Part shown: piece after piece, positions 39,327-53,599 of the stretch | Numbering within the stretch: the stretch's first letter is position 1 | How the letters are laid out: every line of letters starts with the position of its first letter | Assembly: GCF_050948175.1 (NCBI RefSeq) | Contig: NW_027490443.1 | Span: forward strand, 186,001-250,000 | DNA: 64,000 nt | Origin: Xylocopa sonorina | Taxonomy: Eukaryota; Arthropoda; Insecta; Hymenoptera; Apidae | Reading direction: 5' to 3' | Translations under genes and position numbers: made by a program | Notes under the pieces: generated by a model | The model's input: the letters and a program-made list of their open reading frames with translations, nothing else | What the model was told of the DNA's origin: nothing | The model's database searches: none

Positions 39327-41523
39327 GATTTCCATGTTTCATGGTAAGATATAATATGATTTGCGAAGTGTCATGTATTCCTCGTCTACACTTCAAATGA
39401 ATGTAAATGCCACACTACCCTGCTCGGAAATAGCGTCTGCAGATGACTAGGTATCGTAGCAATAGAGTTCTAATGCTTCTTAAAACGCGATATCGCATCT
39501 CATTTCTATGTTTCATGGTAAGATATAATATGATTTGCGAAGTGTTATGTATTCCTCGTCTACACTTCAAATGAATGTAAATGCGACACATCCTTGCAAG
39601 GAAATAGAGTTTGGAGATGTCTACGTATCACAGCAATAGAGTTCTTATGATCCTTAAAACGCGATATCGCATCTCATTTCTATGTTTCATGGTAAGATAT
39701 AATATGATATGCGAAGTGTTATGTATTCCTCGTCTACACTTCAAATGAATGTAAATGCGACTCTTCCTTGCAAGGAAATAGCGTTTGCAGATGTCTAAGT
39801 ATCGTAGCAATAGAGTTCTAATGCTTCTTAAAACGCGATATCGCATCTCATTTCCATGTTTCATGATAAGATATAATATTCATTGCGAAGTGTTATGCAT
39901 TTCTCGTCTACGATTCAAATGAATGTAAATGCGACACTTCCTTGCAAGGAAATAGCGTTTGCAGATGTCTACGTATCATAGCAATAGAGTTCTTATGATC
40001 CTTAAAACGCGATATCGCATCTCATTTCTATGTTTCATGGTAAGATATAATATGATTGGGGAAGTGTTATGTATTACTCGTCTACACTTCAAATGAATGT
40101 AAATGCGACACTTCCTCGCTAGGGAATAGCGTTTGCAGATGTCTACGTATCGTAGCAATAGATTTCCAATGCATCTTAAAACGCGATATCGCATCTCATT
40201 TCTATGTTTCATGATAAGATATAATATGATTTGCGAAGTTTCATGTATTCTTCGTCTACACATCAAATGAATGTAAATGCAAATCTTCCTTGCAAGGAAA
40301 TAGAGTTTTCAGATGTCTACGTATCGTAGTAATTGAGTTCCAATGCTTCTTAAAACGCGATATCGCATCTCATTTCTATGTTTCATGGTAAGATATAATA
40401 TGATTGGGGAAGTGTTATGTATTACTCGTCTACACTTCAAATGAATGGGAATGCGACACTTCCTTGCAAGGAAATAGCGTTTGCACATGTCTACGTATCA
40501 CAGCAATAGAGTTCTTGTGATTCTTAGAACGCGATATCGCATCTCATTTCTATGTTTCATGGTAAGATATAATATGATATGCGAAGTGTTATGTATTCCT
40601 CGTCTACACTTCAAGTGAATGTGAATGCGACTCTTCCTCGCTAGGAAATGGCGTTTGCAGATGTCTACGAAACGTAGCAATAGATTTCTAAAGCTTCTTA
40701 AAACGCGATATCGTATCTCATTTCTATGTTTCATGGTAAGATATAATATGATTTGCGAAGTGTCATGTATTCCACGTCACCACTTCAAATGAATGTAAAT
40801 GCGACACTACCTTGCTAGGAAATAGCGTCTGCAGATGTCTACGCATCGAAGCAATAGAGTTCAAATGCTTCTTAAATCGAGATATTGCATCTCATATCTA
40901 TGTTTCATGGTAAGATATAATATTCATTGCGAAGTGTTATGCATTCCTCGTCTGCGATTCAAATGAATGTAAATGCGACACTTCCTTGCAAGGAAATAGC
41001 GTTTGCAGATGTCTACGTATCGTAGCAATAGAGTTCTTATGATTCTTGAAACGCGATATCGCATCTCATTTCTATGTTTCATGGTAAGATATAATATGAT
41101 TTGCGAAGTGTCATATATTCTTCGTCTACACATCAAATGAATGTAAATGCGACTCTTCCTTGCAAGGAAATAGCGTTTGCAGATGTCTACGTATCGTAGC
41201 AATAGAGTTCTTATGATTCTTAAAACGCGATATCGCATCTCATTTCTGTGTTTCATGGTAAGATATAATAAGATTTGCCAAGTGTTATGCATTCCTCGTC
41301 TACGATTCAAATGGATGTAAATGCGACACTTCCTTGCTTGGAAATAGCGTTTGCAGATGTCTACGTATTGAAGCAATAGTGTTCAAATGCTTCTTAAAAC
41401 AAGATATCGCATCTCATTTCTATGTTTCATGATAAGATGTAATATTCATTGCGAAGTGTTATGTATTCCTCGCCTACACTTCAAATGAATGTAAATGCGA
41501 CACTTCCTTGCTAGGAAATAGCG
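39327..41523. repeat. 2.2-kb segment, copy 1 of a 22-monomer-spaced duplication
   Basis: The segment matches 43,155-45,351 at a spacing of 3,828 bp (22 x 174). Shared rare variants are CTACCCTGCTCGG, CGCTAGGGAATAGCG, ATGCAAATCTTCC with GGAAATAGAGTTTTC, AATGGGAATGCG, TTCCACGTCACCAC, CTACGCATCGAAGC, CTCGTCTGCG and CATATATTCTT. Confidence 0.9.
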
Positions 41524-43154
41524 TCTGCAGATGTCTACGTATCGAAGCAATAGAGTTCAAATGCTTCTTAAATCGAGATATTGCATCTCATATCTATGTT
41601 TCATGATAAGATATAATATTCATTGCGAAGTGTTATGCATTCCTCGTCTACGATTCAAATGAATGTAAATGCGACACTTCCTTGCAAGGAAATAGCATTT
41701 GCAGATGTCTACGTATCATAGCAATAGAGTTCTTATGATACTTAAAACGCGATATCGCATCTCATTTCTATGTTTCATGGTAAGATATAATATGATATGC
41801 GAAGTGTTATGTATTCCTCGTCTACACTTCAAACGAATGTAAATGCGACTCTTCCTTGCAAGGAAATAGCGTTTGCAGATGTCTACGTATCGCAGCAATA
41901 GAGTTCTAATGCTTCTTAAAACGCGATATCGCATCTCATTTCCATGTTTCATGGTAAGATATTATATGATTGGGGAAGTGTTATGTATTCCTCGTCTACA
42001 CTTCAAATGAATGTAAATGCGACACTTCCTCGCTAGGAAATAGCGTTTGCAGATGTCTACGTATCGTAGCAATAGATTTCCAATGCTTCTTAAAACGCGA
42101 TATCGCATCTCATTTCTATGTTTCATGATAAGATATAATATGATTTGCGAAGTTTCATGTATTCTTCGTCTACACATCAAATGAATGTAAATGCGACTCT
42201 TCCTTGCAAGGAAATAGCGTTTTCAGATGTCTACGTATCGTAGTAATAGAGATCCAATGCTTCTTAGAACGCGATATCGCATCTCATTTCTATGTTTCAT
42301 GGTAAGATATAATATGACTGGGGAAGTGTTATGTATTACTCGTGTACACTTCAAATGAATGGAAATGCGACACTTCCCTGCTAGGAAATAGCGTTTGCAG
42401 ATGTCTACGTATCACAGCAATAGAGTTCTTGTGATTCTTAGAACGCGATATCGCATCTCATTTCTATGTTTCATGGTAAGATATAATATGATATGCGAAG
42501 TGTTATGTATTCCTCGTCTACACTTCAAATGAATGTGAATGCGACTCTTCCTCGCTAGGAAATGGCGTTTGCAGATGTCTACGAAACGTAGCAATAGATT
42601 TCTAAAGCTTCTTAAAACGCGATAACGTATCTCATTTTTATGTTTCATGGTAAGATATAATATGATTTGCGAAGTGTCATGTATTCCACGTCTACACTTC
42701 AAATGAATGTAAATGCGACACTACCTTGCTAGGAAATAGCGTCTGCAGATGTCTACGTATCGAAGCAATAGAGTTCAAATGCTTCTTAAATCGAGATATT
42801 GCATCTCATATCTATGTTTCATGATAAGATATAATGTTCATTGCGAAGTGTTATGCATTCCTCGTCTACGATTCAAATGAATGTAAATGCGACACTTCCT
42901 TGCAAGGAAATAGCATTTGCAGATGTCTACGTATCATAGCAATAGAGTTCTTATGATACTTAAAACGCGATATCGCATCTCATTTCTATGTTTCATGGTA
43001 AGATATAATATGATATGCGAAGTGTTATGTATTCCTCGTCTACACTTCAAATGAATGTAAATGCGACTCTTCCTTGCAAGGAAATAGCGTTTGCAGATGT
43101 CTGCGTATCGTAGCAATAGAGTTCTAATGCTTCTTAAAACGCGATATCGCATCT

Positions 43155-45351
43155 CATTTCCATGTTTCATGGTAAGATATAATATGATTTGCGAAGTGTC
43201 ATGTATTCCTCGTCTACACTTCAAATGAATGTAAATGCCTCACTACCCTGCTCGGAAATAGCGTCTGCAGATGACTAGGTATCGTAGCAATAGAGTTCTA
43301 ATGCTTCTTAAAACGCGATATCGCATCTCATTTCTATGTTTCATGGTAAGATATAATATGATTTGCGAAGTGTTATGTATTCCTCGTCTACACTTCAAAT
43401 GAATGTAAATGCGACACTTCCTTGCAAGGAAATAGCGTTTGGAGATGTCTACGTATCATAGCAATAGAGTTCTTATGATCCTTAAAACGCGATATCGCAT
43501 CTCATTTCTATGTTTCATGGTAAGATATAATATGATATGCGAAGTGTTATGTATTCCTCGTCTACACTTGAAATGAATGTAAATGCGACTCTTCCTTGCA
43601 AGGAAATAGCGTTTGCAGATGTCTACGTATCGTAGCAATAGAGTTCTAATGCTTCTTAAAACGCGATATCGCATCTCATTTCCATGTTTCATGATAAGAT
43701 ATAATATTAATTGCGAAGTGTTATGCATTTCTCCTCTACGATTCAAATGAATGTAAATGCGACACTTCCTTGCAAGGAAATAGCGTTTGCAGATGTCTAC
43801 GTATCATAGCAATAGAGTTCTTATGATCCTTAAAACGCGATATCGCATCTCATTTCTATGTTTCATGGTAAGATATAATATGATTGGGGAAGTGTTATGT
43901 ATTACTCGTCTACACTTCAAATGAATGTAAATGCGACACTTCCTCGCTAGGGAATAGCGTTTGCAGATGTCTACGTATCGTAGCAATAGATTTCCAATGC
44001 TTCTTAAAACGCGATATCGCATCTCATTTCTATGTTTCATGATAAGATATAATATGATTTGCGAAGTTTCATGTATTCTTCGTCTACACATCAAATGATT
44101 GTAAATGCAAATCTTCCTTGCAAGGAAATAGAGTTTTCAGATGTCTACGTATCGTAGTAATTGAGTTCCAATGCTTCTTAAAACGCGATATCGCATCTCA
44201 TTTCTATGTTTCATGGTAAGATATAACATGATTGGGGAAGTGTTATGTATTACTCGTCTACACTTCAAATGAATGGGAATGCGACACTTCCTTGCAAGGA
44301 AATAGCGTTTGCAGATGTCTACGTATCACAGCAATAGAGTTCTTGTGATTCTTAGAACGCGATATCGCATCTCATTTCTATGTTTCATGGTAAGATATAA
44401 TATGATATGCGAAGTGTTATGTATTCCTCGTCTACACTTCAAGTGAATGTGAATGCGACTCTTCCTCGCTAGGAAATGGCGTTTGCAGATGTCTACGAAA
44501 CGTAGCAATAGATTTCTAAAGCTTCTTAAAACGCGATATCGTATCTCATTTCTATGTTTCATGGTAAGATATAATATGATTTGCGAAGTGTCATGTATTC
44601 CACGTCACCACTTCAAATGAATGTAAATGCGACACTACCTTGCTAGGAAATAGCGTCTGCAGATGTCTACGCATCGAAGCAATAGAGTTCAAATGCTTCT
44701 TAAATCGAGATATTGCATCTCATATCTATGTTTCATGGTAAGATATAATATTCATTGCGAAGTGTTATGCATTCCTCGTCTGCGATTCAAATGAATGTAA
44801 ATGCGACACTTCCTTGCAAGGAAATAGCGTTTGCAGATGTCTACGTATCGTAGCAATAGAGTTCTTATGATTCTTGAAACGCGATATCGCATCTCATTTC
44901 TATGTTTCATGGTAAGATATAATATGATTTGCGAAGTGTCATATATTCTTAGTCTACACATCAAATGAATGTAAATGCGACTCTTCCTTGCAAGGAAATA
45001 GCGTTTGCAGATGTCTACGTATCGTAGCAATAGAGTTCTTATGATTCTTAAAACGCGATATCGCATCTCATTTCTGTGTTTCATGGTAAGATATAATAAG
45101 ATTTGCCAAGTGTTATGCATTCCTCGTCTACGATTCAAATGGATGTAAATGCGACACTTCCTTGCTTGGAAATAGCGTTTGCAGATGTCTACGTATCGAA
45201 GCAATAGTGTTCAAATGCTTCTTAAAACAAGATATCGCATCTCATTTCTATGTTTCATGATAAGATGTAATATTCATTGCGAAGTGTTATGTATTCCTCG
45301 CCTACACTTCAAATGAATGTAAATGCGACACTTCCTTGCTAGGAAATAGCG
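43155..45351. repeat. 2.2-kb segment, copy 2 of a 22-monomer-spaced duplication
   Basis: Second copy of 39,327-41,523 with the same order of rare variants. Small differences include ATGCCTCACTACC near 43,237, TTAGTCTACAC near 44,949 and AAATGATTG near 44,094. It ends where the AAATCGAGATATTG monomer of copy 1 is replaced by AAAACGAGATATTG. Confidence 0.9.
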
Positions 45352-48300
45352 TTTGCAGATGTCTACGTATCGAAGCAATAGAGTTCAAATGCTTCTTAAA
45401 ACGAGATATTGCATCTCATATCTATGTTTCATGTTAAGATATAATATTCATTGCGAAGTGTTATGCATTCCTCGTCTACGATTCAAATGAATGTAAATGC
45501 GACACTTCCTTGCAAGGAAATAGCGTTTGCAGATGTCTACGTATCATAGCAATAGAGTTCTTATGATCCTTAAAACGCGATATCGCATCTCATTTCTATG
45601 TTTCATGGTAAGATATAATATGATATGCGAAGTGTTATGTATTCCTCGTCTACACTTCAAATGAATGTAAATGCGACTCTTCGTTGCAAGGAAATAGCGT
45701 TTGCAGATGTCTACGTATCGTAGCAATAGAGTTCTAATGCTTCCTAAAACGCGATATCGCATCTCATTTCCATGTTTCATGGTAAGATATAATATGATTG
45801 GGGAAGTGTTATGTATTCCTCGTCTACACTTCAAATGAATGTAAATGCGACACTTCCTTGCAAGGAAATAGCGTTTGCAGATGTCTACGTATCCTAGCAA
45901 TAGAGTTCTAATGCTTCCTAAAACGCGATATCGCATCTCATGTCTATGTTTCATGGTAAGATATCTTATGATTTGCGAAGTGTCATGTATTCCTCGTCTA
46001 CACTTCAAATGAATGTGAATGCGACACTTCCTCGCTAAGAAATAGCGTTTGCAGATGTCTACGTATCGTAGCAATAGATTTCCAATGCTTCTTAAAACGC
46101 GATATCGCATCTGATTTCTATGTTTCATGGTAAGATATAATATGATTTGCGAAGTGTCATGTATTCTTAGTCTACACATCAAATGAATGTAAATGCGACT
46201 CTTCCTTGCAAGGCAATAGCGTTTGCAGATGTCCACGTATCGTAGGGATAGAGTTCTAATGCTTCTTAAGACGAGATATCGCATCTCATTTCTATGTTTC
46301 ATGATAAGATATAATATTCATTGCGAAGTGTTATGCATTCCTCGTCTACACTTCAAATGAATGTAAATGCCACACTTCCCTGCTAGGAAATAGCGTCTGC
46401 AGATGACTAGGTATCGTAGCAATAGAGTTCTAATGCTTCTTAAAACGCGATATCGCACCTCATTTCTATGATTCATGGTAATATATAATATGATTGGGGA
46501 AGTGTTATGTATTCCTCGTCTACACTTCAAATGAATGTAAATGCGACACTTCCTTGCAAGGAAATAGCGTTTGGAGATGTCTACGTATCGTAGCAATAGA
46601 GTTCTTATGATTCTTAAAACGCGATATCGCATCTCATTTCTGTGTTTCATGGTAAGATATAATAAGATTTGCTAAGTGTTATGCATTCCTCGTCTACGAT
46701 TCAAATGGATGTAAATGCGACACTTCCTTGCTTGGAAATAGCGTTTGCAGATGTCTACGTATCAAAGCAATAGTGTTCAAATGCTTCTTAAAACAAGATA
46801 TCGCATCTCATTTCTATGTTTCATGATAAGATGTAATATTCATTGCGAAGTGTTATGTATTCCTCGCCTACACTTCAAATGAATGTAAATGCGACACTTC
46901 CTTGCTAGGAAATAGCGTTTGCAGATGTCTACATATCGAAGCAATAGAGTTCAAATGCTTCTTAAAACGCGATATCGCATCTCATTTCCATGTTTCATGG
47001 TAAGATATAATATGATTGGGGAAGTGCTATGTATTACTCGTCTACACTTCAATTGAATGGAAATGCGACACTTCCTTGCAAGGAAATAGCGTTTGCAGAT
47101 GTCTACGTATCACAGCAATAGAGTTCTTGTGATTCTTAGAACGCGATATCGCATCTCATTTCTATGTTTCATGGTAAGATATAATATGATATGCGAAGTG
47201 TTATGTATTCCTCGTCTACACTTCAAATGAATGTAAATGCGACTCTTCCGTGCAAGGAAATAGCGTTTGCAGATGTCTGCGTATCGTAGCAATAGAGTTC
47301 TAATGATTCTTAAAACGCGATATCGCATCTCATTTCCATGTTTCATGGTAAGATATAATATGATTGGGGATGTGTTATGTATTCCTCGTCTACACTTCAA
47401 ATGAATGTAAATGCGACACTTCCTCGCTAGGAAATAGCGTTTGCAGTTGTCTACGTATCGTAGCAATAGATTTCCGATGCTTCTTAAAACGCGATACCGC
47501 ATCTGATTTCTATGTTTCATGGTAAGATATAATATGATTTGCGAAGTGTCATGTATTCCTCGTCTACACTTCAAATGAATGTAAATGCCACACTTCCCTG
47601 CTCGGAAATAGCGTCTGCAGATGACTAGGTATCGTAGCAATAGAGTTCTAATGCTTCTTAAAACGCGATATCGCATCTCATTTCTATGTTTCATGGTAAG
47701 ATATAATATGATTTGCGAAGTGTCATGTATTCTTCGTCTACACATCAAATGAATGTAAATGCGACTCTTCCTTGCAAGGAAATAGAGTTTGCAGATGTCT
47801 ACGTATCGTAGTAATATATTTCCAATGCTTCTTAATACGCGATATCGCATCTCATTTCTATGTTTCATGGTAAGATATAATATGATTGGGGAAGTGTTAT
47901 GTATTACTCGTCAACACTTCAAATGAATGTAAATGCGACACTTCCTTGCAAGGAAATAGCGTTTGCAGATGTCTACGTATCGTAGCAATAGAGTTCTTAT
48001 GATTCTTGAAACGCGATATCGCATCTCATTTCTATGTTTCATGGTAAGATATAATATGATTTGCGAAGTGTCATGTATTCTTCGTCTACACATCAAATGA
48101 ATGTAAATGCGACTCTTCCTTGCAAGGAAATAGCGTTTGCAGATGTCTACGTATCGTAGTAATAGAGTTCCAATACTTCTTAAAACGCGATATCGCATCT
48201 CATTTCTATGTTTCATGGTAAGATATAATATTCATTGCGAAGTGTTATGCATTCCTCGTCTACAATTCAAATGAATGTAAATGCCACACTTCCTTGCTAG

Positions 48301-49423
48301 GAAATAGCGTTTGCAGGTGTCTACGTATCGTAGCAATAGAGTTCTAATGCTTCTTAAAACGCGATATCGCATCTCATTACTATGTTTCATGGTAAGATAT
48401 AATAAGATTTGCCAAGTGTCATGTATTCCTCGTCTACACTTCAAATGAATGTGAATGCGACACTTCCACGCTAGGAAATAGCGTTTGCAGATGTCTAGGT
48501 ATCGTAGCACTAGAGTTCTAATGCTTCTTAAAACGCGATATCGCATTTCATTTCCATGCTTCATGGTAAGATATAATATGATTTGCGAAGTGTTATGTAT
48601 TCCTCTTCTACACTTCAAATGAATGTAAATGCGACACTTCCTTGCAAGGAAATAGCGTTTGCAGATGTCTACGTATCGTAGGGATAGAGTTCTAATGCTT
48701 CTTAAAACGACATATCGCACCTCATTTCTATGTTTCATGATAAGATATAATATTCATTGCGAAGTGTTATGCATTCCTCGTCTACGATTCAAATGGATGA
48801 AAATGCGACATTTCCTTGCTAGAAAATAGCGTTTGCAGATGTCTACGTATCGAAGCAATAGTGTTCAAATGCTTCTTAAAACAAGATATCGCAACTCATT
48901 TCTATGTTTCATGATAAGATGTAATATTCTTTGCGAAGTGTTATGTTTTCCTCGTCTACACTTCAAATGAATGTAAATGCGACACTTCCTCGTAAGGAAA
49001 TAGCGTTTGCAGATGTCTACCTATCGTAGCAATAGAGTTCTAATGCTTCTTGAAACGCGATATCGCATCTCATTTCTATGTTTCATGGTAAGATATAATA
49101 TGATTTGCGAAGTGTCATGTATTCCTCGTATACACTTCAAATGAATGTAAATGCGACACTTCCTTGCAAGGAAATAGCGTTTGCAGATGTCTACGTATCG
49201 AAGCAATAGAGTTCAAATGCTTCTTAAAACGAGATATTGCATCTCATATCTATGTTTCATGATAAGATATAATATTCATTGCGAAGTGTTATGCATTCCT
49301 CGTCTACGATTCAAATGAATGTAAATGCGACACTTCCTCGCTAGGAAATAGCGTTTGCAGATGTCTACGTATCGTAGCAATAGAGTTCTTTTGATTCTTA
49401 AAACGCGATATCGCATCTCATTC
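45352..49423. repeat. mosaic satellite stretch
   Basis: About 23 monomers of 174 bp. It contains a short piece like 36,900-37,140 (CTATGATTCATGG with ATATATAATATG, near 46,470), several TTGGGGAAG monomers, and GTAGGGATAG with AACGACATATCGC near 48,680-48,715. Positions 48,344-48,786 match 50,780-51,222 at exactly 14 monomers (2,436 bp), with CATTACTATG, CTTCCACGCTAGG and GTAGCACTAGAG as markers. No gene is present. Confidence 0.72.
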
Positions 49424-50586
49424 CTATGTTTCATGGTAAGATATAATATGATTTGCGAAGTGTTATGTATTCCTCGTCTACACTTCAAATGAATGTAAAT
49501 GCGACACTTCCTTGCAAGGAAATAGCGTTTGCAAATGTCTACCTATCGTAGAAATAGTGTTCTAATGCTTCTTAAAGCGCGATACCGAATCTCAGTTCTA
49601 TGTTTCATGGTAAGATATAATATGATTTGCGAAGTGTTATGTTTTCCTCGTCTACACTTCAAATGAATGTAAATGCGACACTTCCTTGTAAGGAAATAGC
49701 GTTTGCAGATGTCTACCTATCGTAGCAATGGAGTTCTAATGCTTCTTAAAACGCGATATCGCATCTCATTTCTATGTTTCATGGTAAGATATAATATGAT
49801 TTGCGAAGTGTCATGTATTCCTCTTCTACACTTCAAATGAATGTAAATGCGACACTTCCTTGCAAGGAAATAGCGTTTGCAGATGTTTACGTATCGTAGC
49901 ATTGAATTTCTGATGCTTCTTAAAACGAGATATTGCATCTCATATCTATGTTTCATGATAAGATATAATATTCATTGCGAAGTGTTATGCATTCCTCGTC
50001 TACGATTCAAATGGATGTAAATGCGACACTTCCTTGCTTGGAAGTAGCGTTTGCAGATGTCTACGTATCGAAGCAAGAGTGTTCAAATGCTTCTTAAAAC
50101 AAGATATCGCATCTCATTTCTATGTTTCATGATAAGATGTAATATACATTGCGAAGTGTTATGTATTCCTCGCCTACACTTCAAATGAATGTAAATGCGA
50201 CACTTCCTTGCTTGGAAATAGCGTTTGCAGATGTCTACGTATCGAAGCAATAGAGTTCAAATGCTTCTTAAAACGAGATATTGCATCTCATATCTATGTT
50301 TCATGTTAAGATATAATATTCATTGCGAAGTGTTATGCATTCCTCGTCTACACTTCAAATGAATGTAAATGCGACACTTCCTTGCAAGGAAATAGCGTTT
50401 GCTGATGTCTACGTATCGTAGCATTGAATTTCTGATGCTCCTTAAAACGCGATATCGCATCTCATTTCTGTGTTTCATGGTAAGATATAATATGATTTGC
50501 CAAGTGTTATGTATTCCACGTCTACACTTCAAATGAATGTGAATGCGACACTTCCTCGCTAGGAAATAGCGTTTGCAGATGTCTAC
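49424..50586. repeat. 1.16-kb segment duplicated at 53,600-54,761
   Basis: The segment matches at 4,176 bp (24 x 174), falling to 4,175 after a one-base deletion in the second copy near 54,556. Markers are GCAAATGTCTACC with GTAGAAATAG, AAAGCGCGATACCG with CTCAGTTC, TATGTTTTCC, CTTGTAAGG, GTTTACGTATC with GCATTGAATTTC, and TTTGCTGATG. Its first monomers also match 51,230-51,470 at ten monomers. Confidence 0.88.
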
Positions 50587-52659
50587 GTATCGTAGCAATA
50601 GATTTCCAATGCTTCTTAAAACGCGATATCGCATCTGATTTTTATGTTTCATGGTAAAATATAATATGATTTGCGAAGTGTCGTGTATTCCTCGTCTACA
50701 CTTCAAATGAATGTAAATGCGACACTTCCTTGCAAGGAAATAGCGTTTGCAGATGTCTACGTATCGAAGGGATAGTGTTCTAATGCTTCTTAAAACGCGA
50801 TATCGCATCTCATTACTATGTTTCATGGTAAGATATAATAAGATTTGCCAAGTGTCATGTATTCCTCGTCTACACTTCAAATGAATGTGAATGCGACACT
50901 TCCACGCTAGGAAATAGCGTTTGCAGATGTCTAGGTATCGTAGCACTAGAGTTCTAATGCTTCTTAAAACGCGATATCTCATTTCATTTCCATGCTTCAT
51001 GGTAAGATATAATATGATTTGCGAAGTGTTATGTATTCCTCTTCTACACTTCAAATGAATGTAAATGCGACACTTCCTTGCAAGGAAATAGCGTTTGCAG
51101 ATGTCTACGTATCGTAGGGATAGAGTTCTAATGCTTCTTAAAACGACATATCGCACCTCATTTCTATGTTTCATGATAAGATATAATATTCATTGCGAAG
51201 TGTTATGCATTCCTCGTCTACACTGCAAATGAATGTAAATGCGACACTTCCTTGCAAGGAAATAGCGTTTGCAAATGTCTACCTATCGTAGAAATAGTGT
51301 TCTAATGCTTCTTAAAGCGCGATACCGCATCTCAGTTCTATGTTTCATGGTAAGATATAATATGATTTGCGAAGAATTATGTTTTCCTCGTCTACACTTC
51401 AAATGAATGTAAATGCGACACTTCCTTGTAAGGAAATAGCGTTTGCAGATGTCTACCTATCGTAGCAATAGAGTTCTAGTGCTTCTTAAAACGCGATATC
51501 GCATCTCATTTCTATGTTTCATGGTAAGATATAATATGATATGCGAAGTGTTATGTATTCCTCGTCTACACTTCAAATGAATGTGAATGCCACTCTTCCT
51601 CGCTAGGAAATGGCGTTTGCAGATGTCTACGTATCGTAGCAATAGATTTCTAATGCTTCTTAAAACGCGATATCGCATCTCATTTCTATGTTTCATGGTA
51701 AGATATAATATGATTTGCGAAGTGTCATGTATTCCTCTTCTACACTTCAAATGAATGTAAATGCGACACTTCCTTGCAAGGAAATAGCGTTTGCAGATGT
51801 TTACGTATCGTAGCATTGAATTTATGATGCTTCTTAAAACGCGATATCGCATCTCATTTCTATGTTTCATGGTAAGATATAATATGATATGCGAAGTGTT
51901 ATGTATTCCTCGTCTACACTTCAAATGAATGTGAATGCGACTCTTCCTTGCAAGGAAATAGCGTTTGCAGATGTCTACGTATCGTAGCAATAGAGTTCTA
52001 ATGCTTCTTAAAACGCGATATCGCATCTCATTTCCATGCTTCATGGTAAGATATAATATGATTTGCGAAGTGTTATGTATTCCTCTTCTACACTTCAAAT
52101 GAATGTAAATGCGACACTTCCTTGCAAGGAAATAGCGTTTGCAGATGTCTACGTATCGTAGGGATAGAGTTCTAATGCTTCTTAAAACGACATATCGCAC
52201 CTCATTTCTATGTTTCATGATAAGATATAATATTCATTGCGAAGTGTTATGCATTCCTCGTCTACGATTCAAATGGATGTAAATGCGATACTTCCTTGCT
52301 TGGAAGTAGCGTTTGCAGATGTCTACGCATCGTAGCAATAGATTTCCAATGCTTCTTAAAACGCGATATCGCATCTGATTTCTATGTTTCATGGTAAAAT
52401 ATAATATGATTTGCGAAGTGTCGTGTATTCCTCGTCTACACTTCAAATGAATGTAAATGCGATACTTCCTTGCAAGGAAATAGCGTTTGCAGATGTCTAC
52501 GTATCGAAAGGATAGAGTTCTAATGCTTCTTAAAACGCGATATCGCATCTCATTACTATGTTTCATGGTAAGATATAATAAGATTTGCGAAGTGTCATGT
52601 ATTCCTCGTCTACACTTCAAACGAATGTGAATGCGACACTTCCTTGCAAGGAAATAGCG

Positions 52660-53170
52660 TTTGCAGATGTCTACCTATCGTAGCAATAGTGTTCTAATGC
52701 TTCTTAAAACGCGATATCGCATCTCATTTCTATGTTTCATGGTAAGATATAATATGATTTGCGAAGTGTCATGTATTCCTCGTCTACACTTCAAATGAAT
52801 GTAAATGCGACACTTCCTTGCAAGGAAATAGCGTTTGCAGATGTCTACGTATCGTAGCATTGAATTTCTGATGCTTCTTAAAACGCGATATCGCATCTCA
52901 TTTCTATGTTTCATGGTAAGATATAATATGATTTGCGAAGTGTCATGTATTCCACGTCTACACTTCAAATGAATGTAAATGCGACACTACCTTGCTAGGA
53001 AATAGCGTCTGCAGATGTATAGGTGTCGTAGCAATAGAGTTCTAATGCTTCTTAAAACGCGATATCGCATCTCATTTCTATGTTTCATGGTAAGATGTAA
53101 TATGATTGGGGAAGTGTTATGTATTCCTCGTCTACACTTCAAATGAATGTAAATGCGACACTTCCTTGCA
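52660..53170. repeat. 0.5-kb segment duplicated at 57,845-58,355
   Basis: The segment matches at 5,185 bp, which is 30 monomers less the 34-bp and 1-bp deletions that lie between the copies. Markers are GCATTGAATTTCTGATG, TATTCCACG, CACTACCTTGC and GATGTATAGGTGTCG. It links the central and right domains. Confidence 0.82.
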
Positions 53171-53599
53171 AGGAAATAGCGTTTGCAGATGTCTACGTAT
53201 CGTAGCAATAGAGTTCTTATGATTCTTAAAACGCGATATGGCATCTCATTTCTATGTTTCATGGTAAGATATAATATGATTTGCGAAGTGTTATGTAGTC
53301 CTCGTCTACACTTCAAATGAATGTAAATGCGACACTTCCTTGCTAGGAAATAGCGTTTGCAGATTTCTAGGTATCGTAGTAATAGAGTTCTAATGCTTCT
53401 TAAAACGAGATATCGCATCACATTTTTATGTTTCATGATAAGATATAATATTCATTGCGAAGTGTTATGCATTCCTCGTCTACACTTCAAATGAATGTAA
53501 ATGCGACACATCCTCGGTAGGATATAGCGTTTGCAAATGTCTACGTATCGTAGCAATAGAGTTCTTTTGATTCTTAAAACGCGATATCGCATCTCATGT

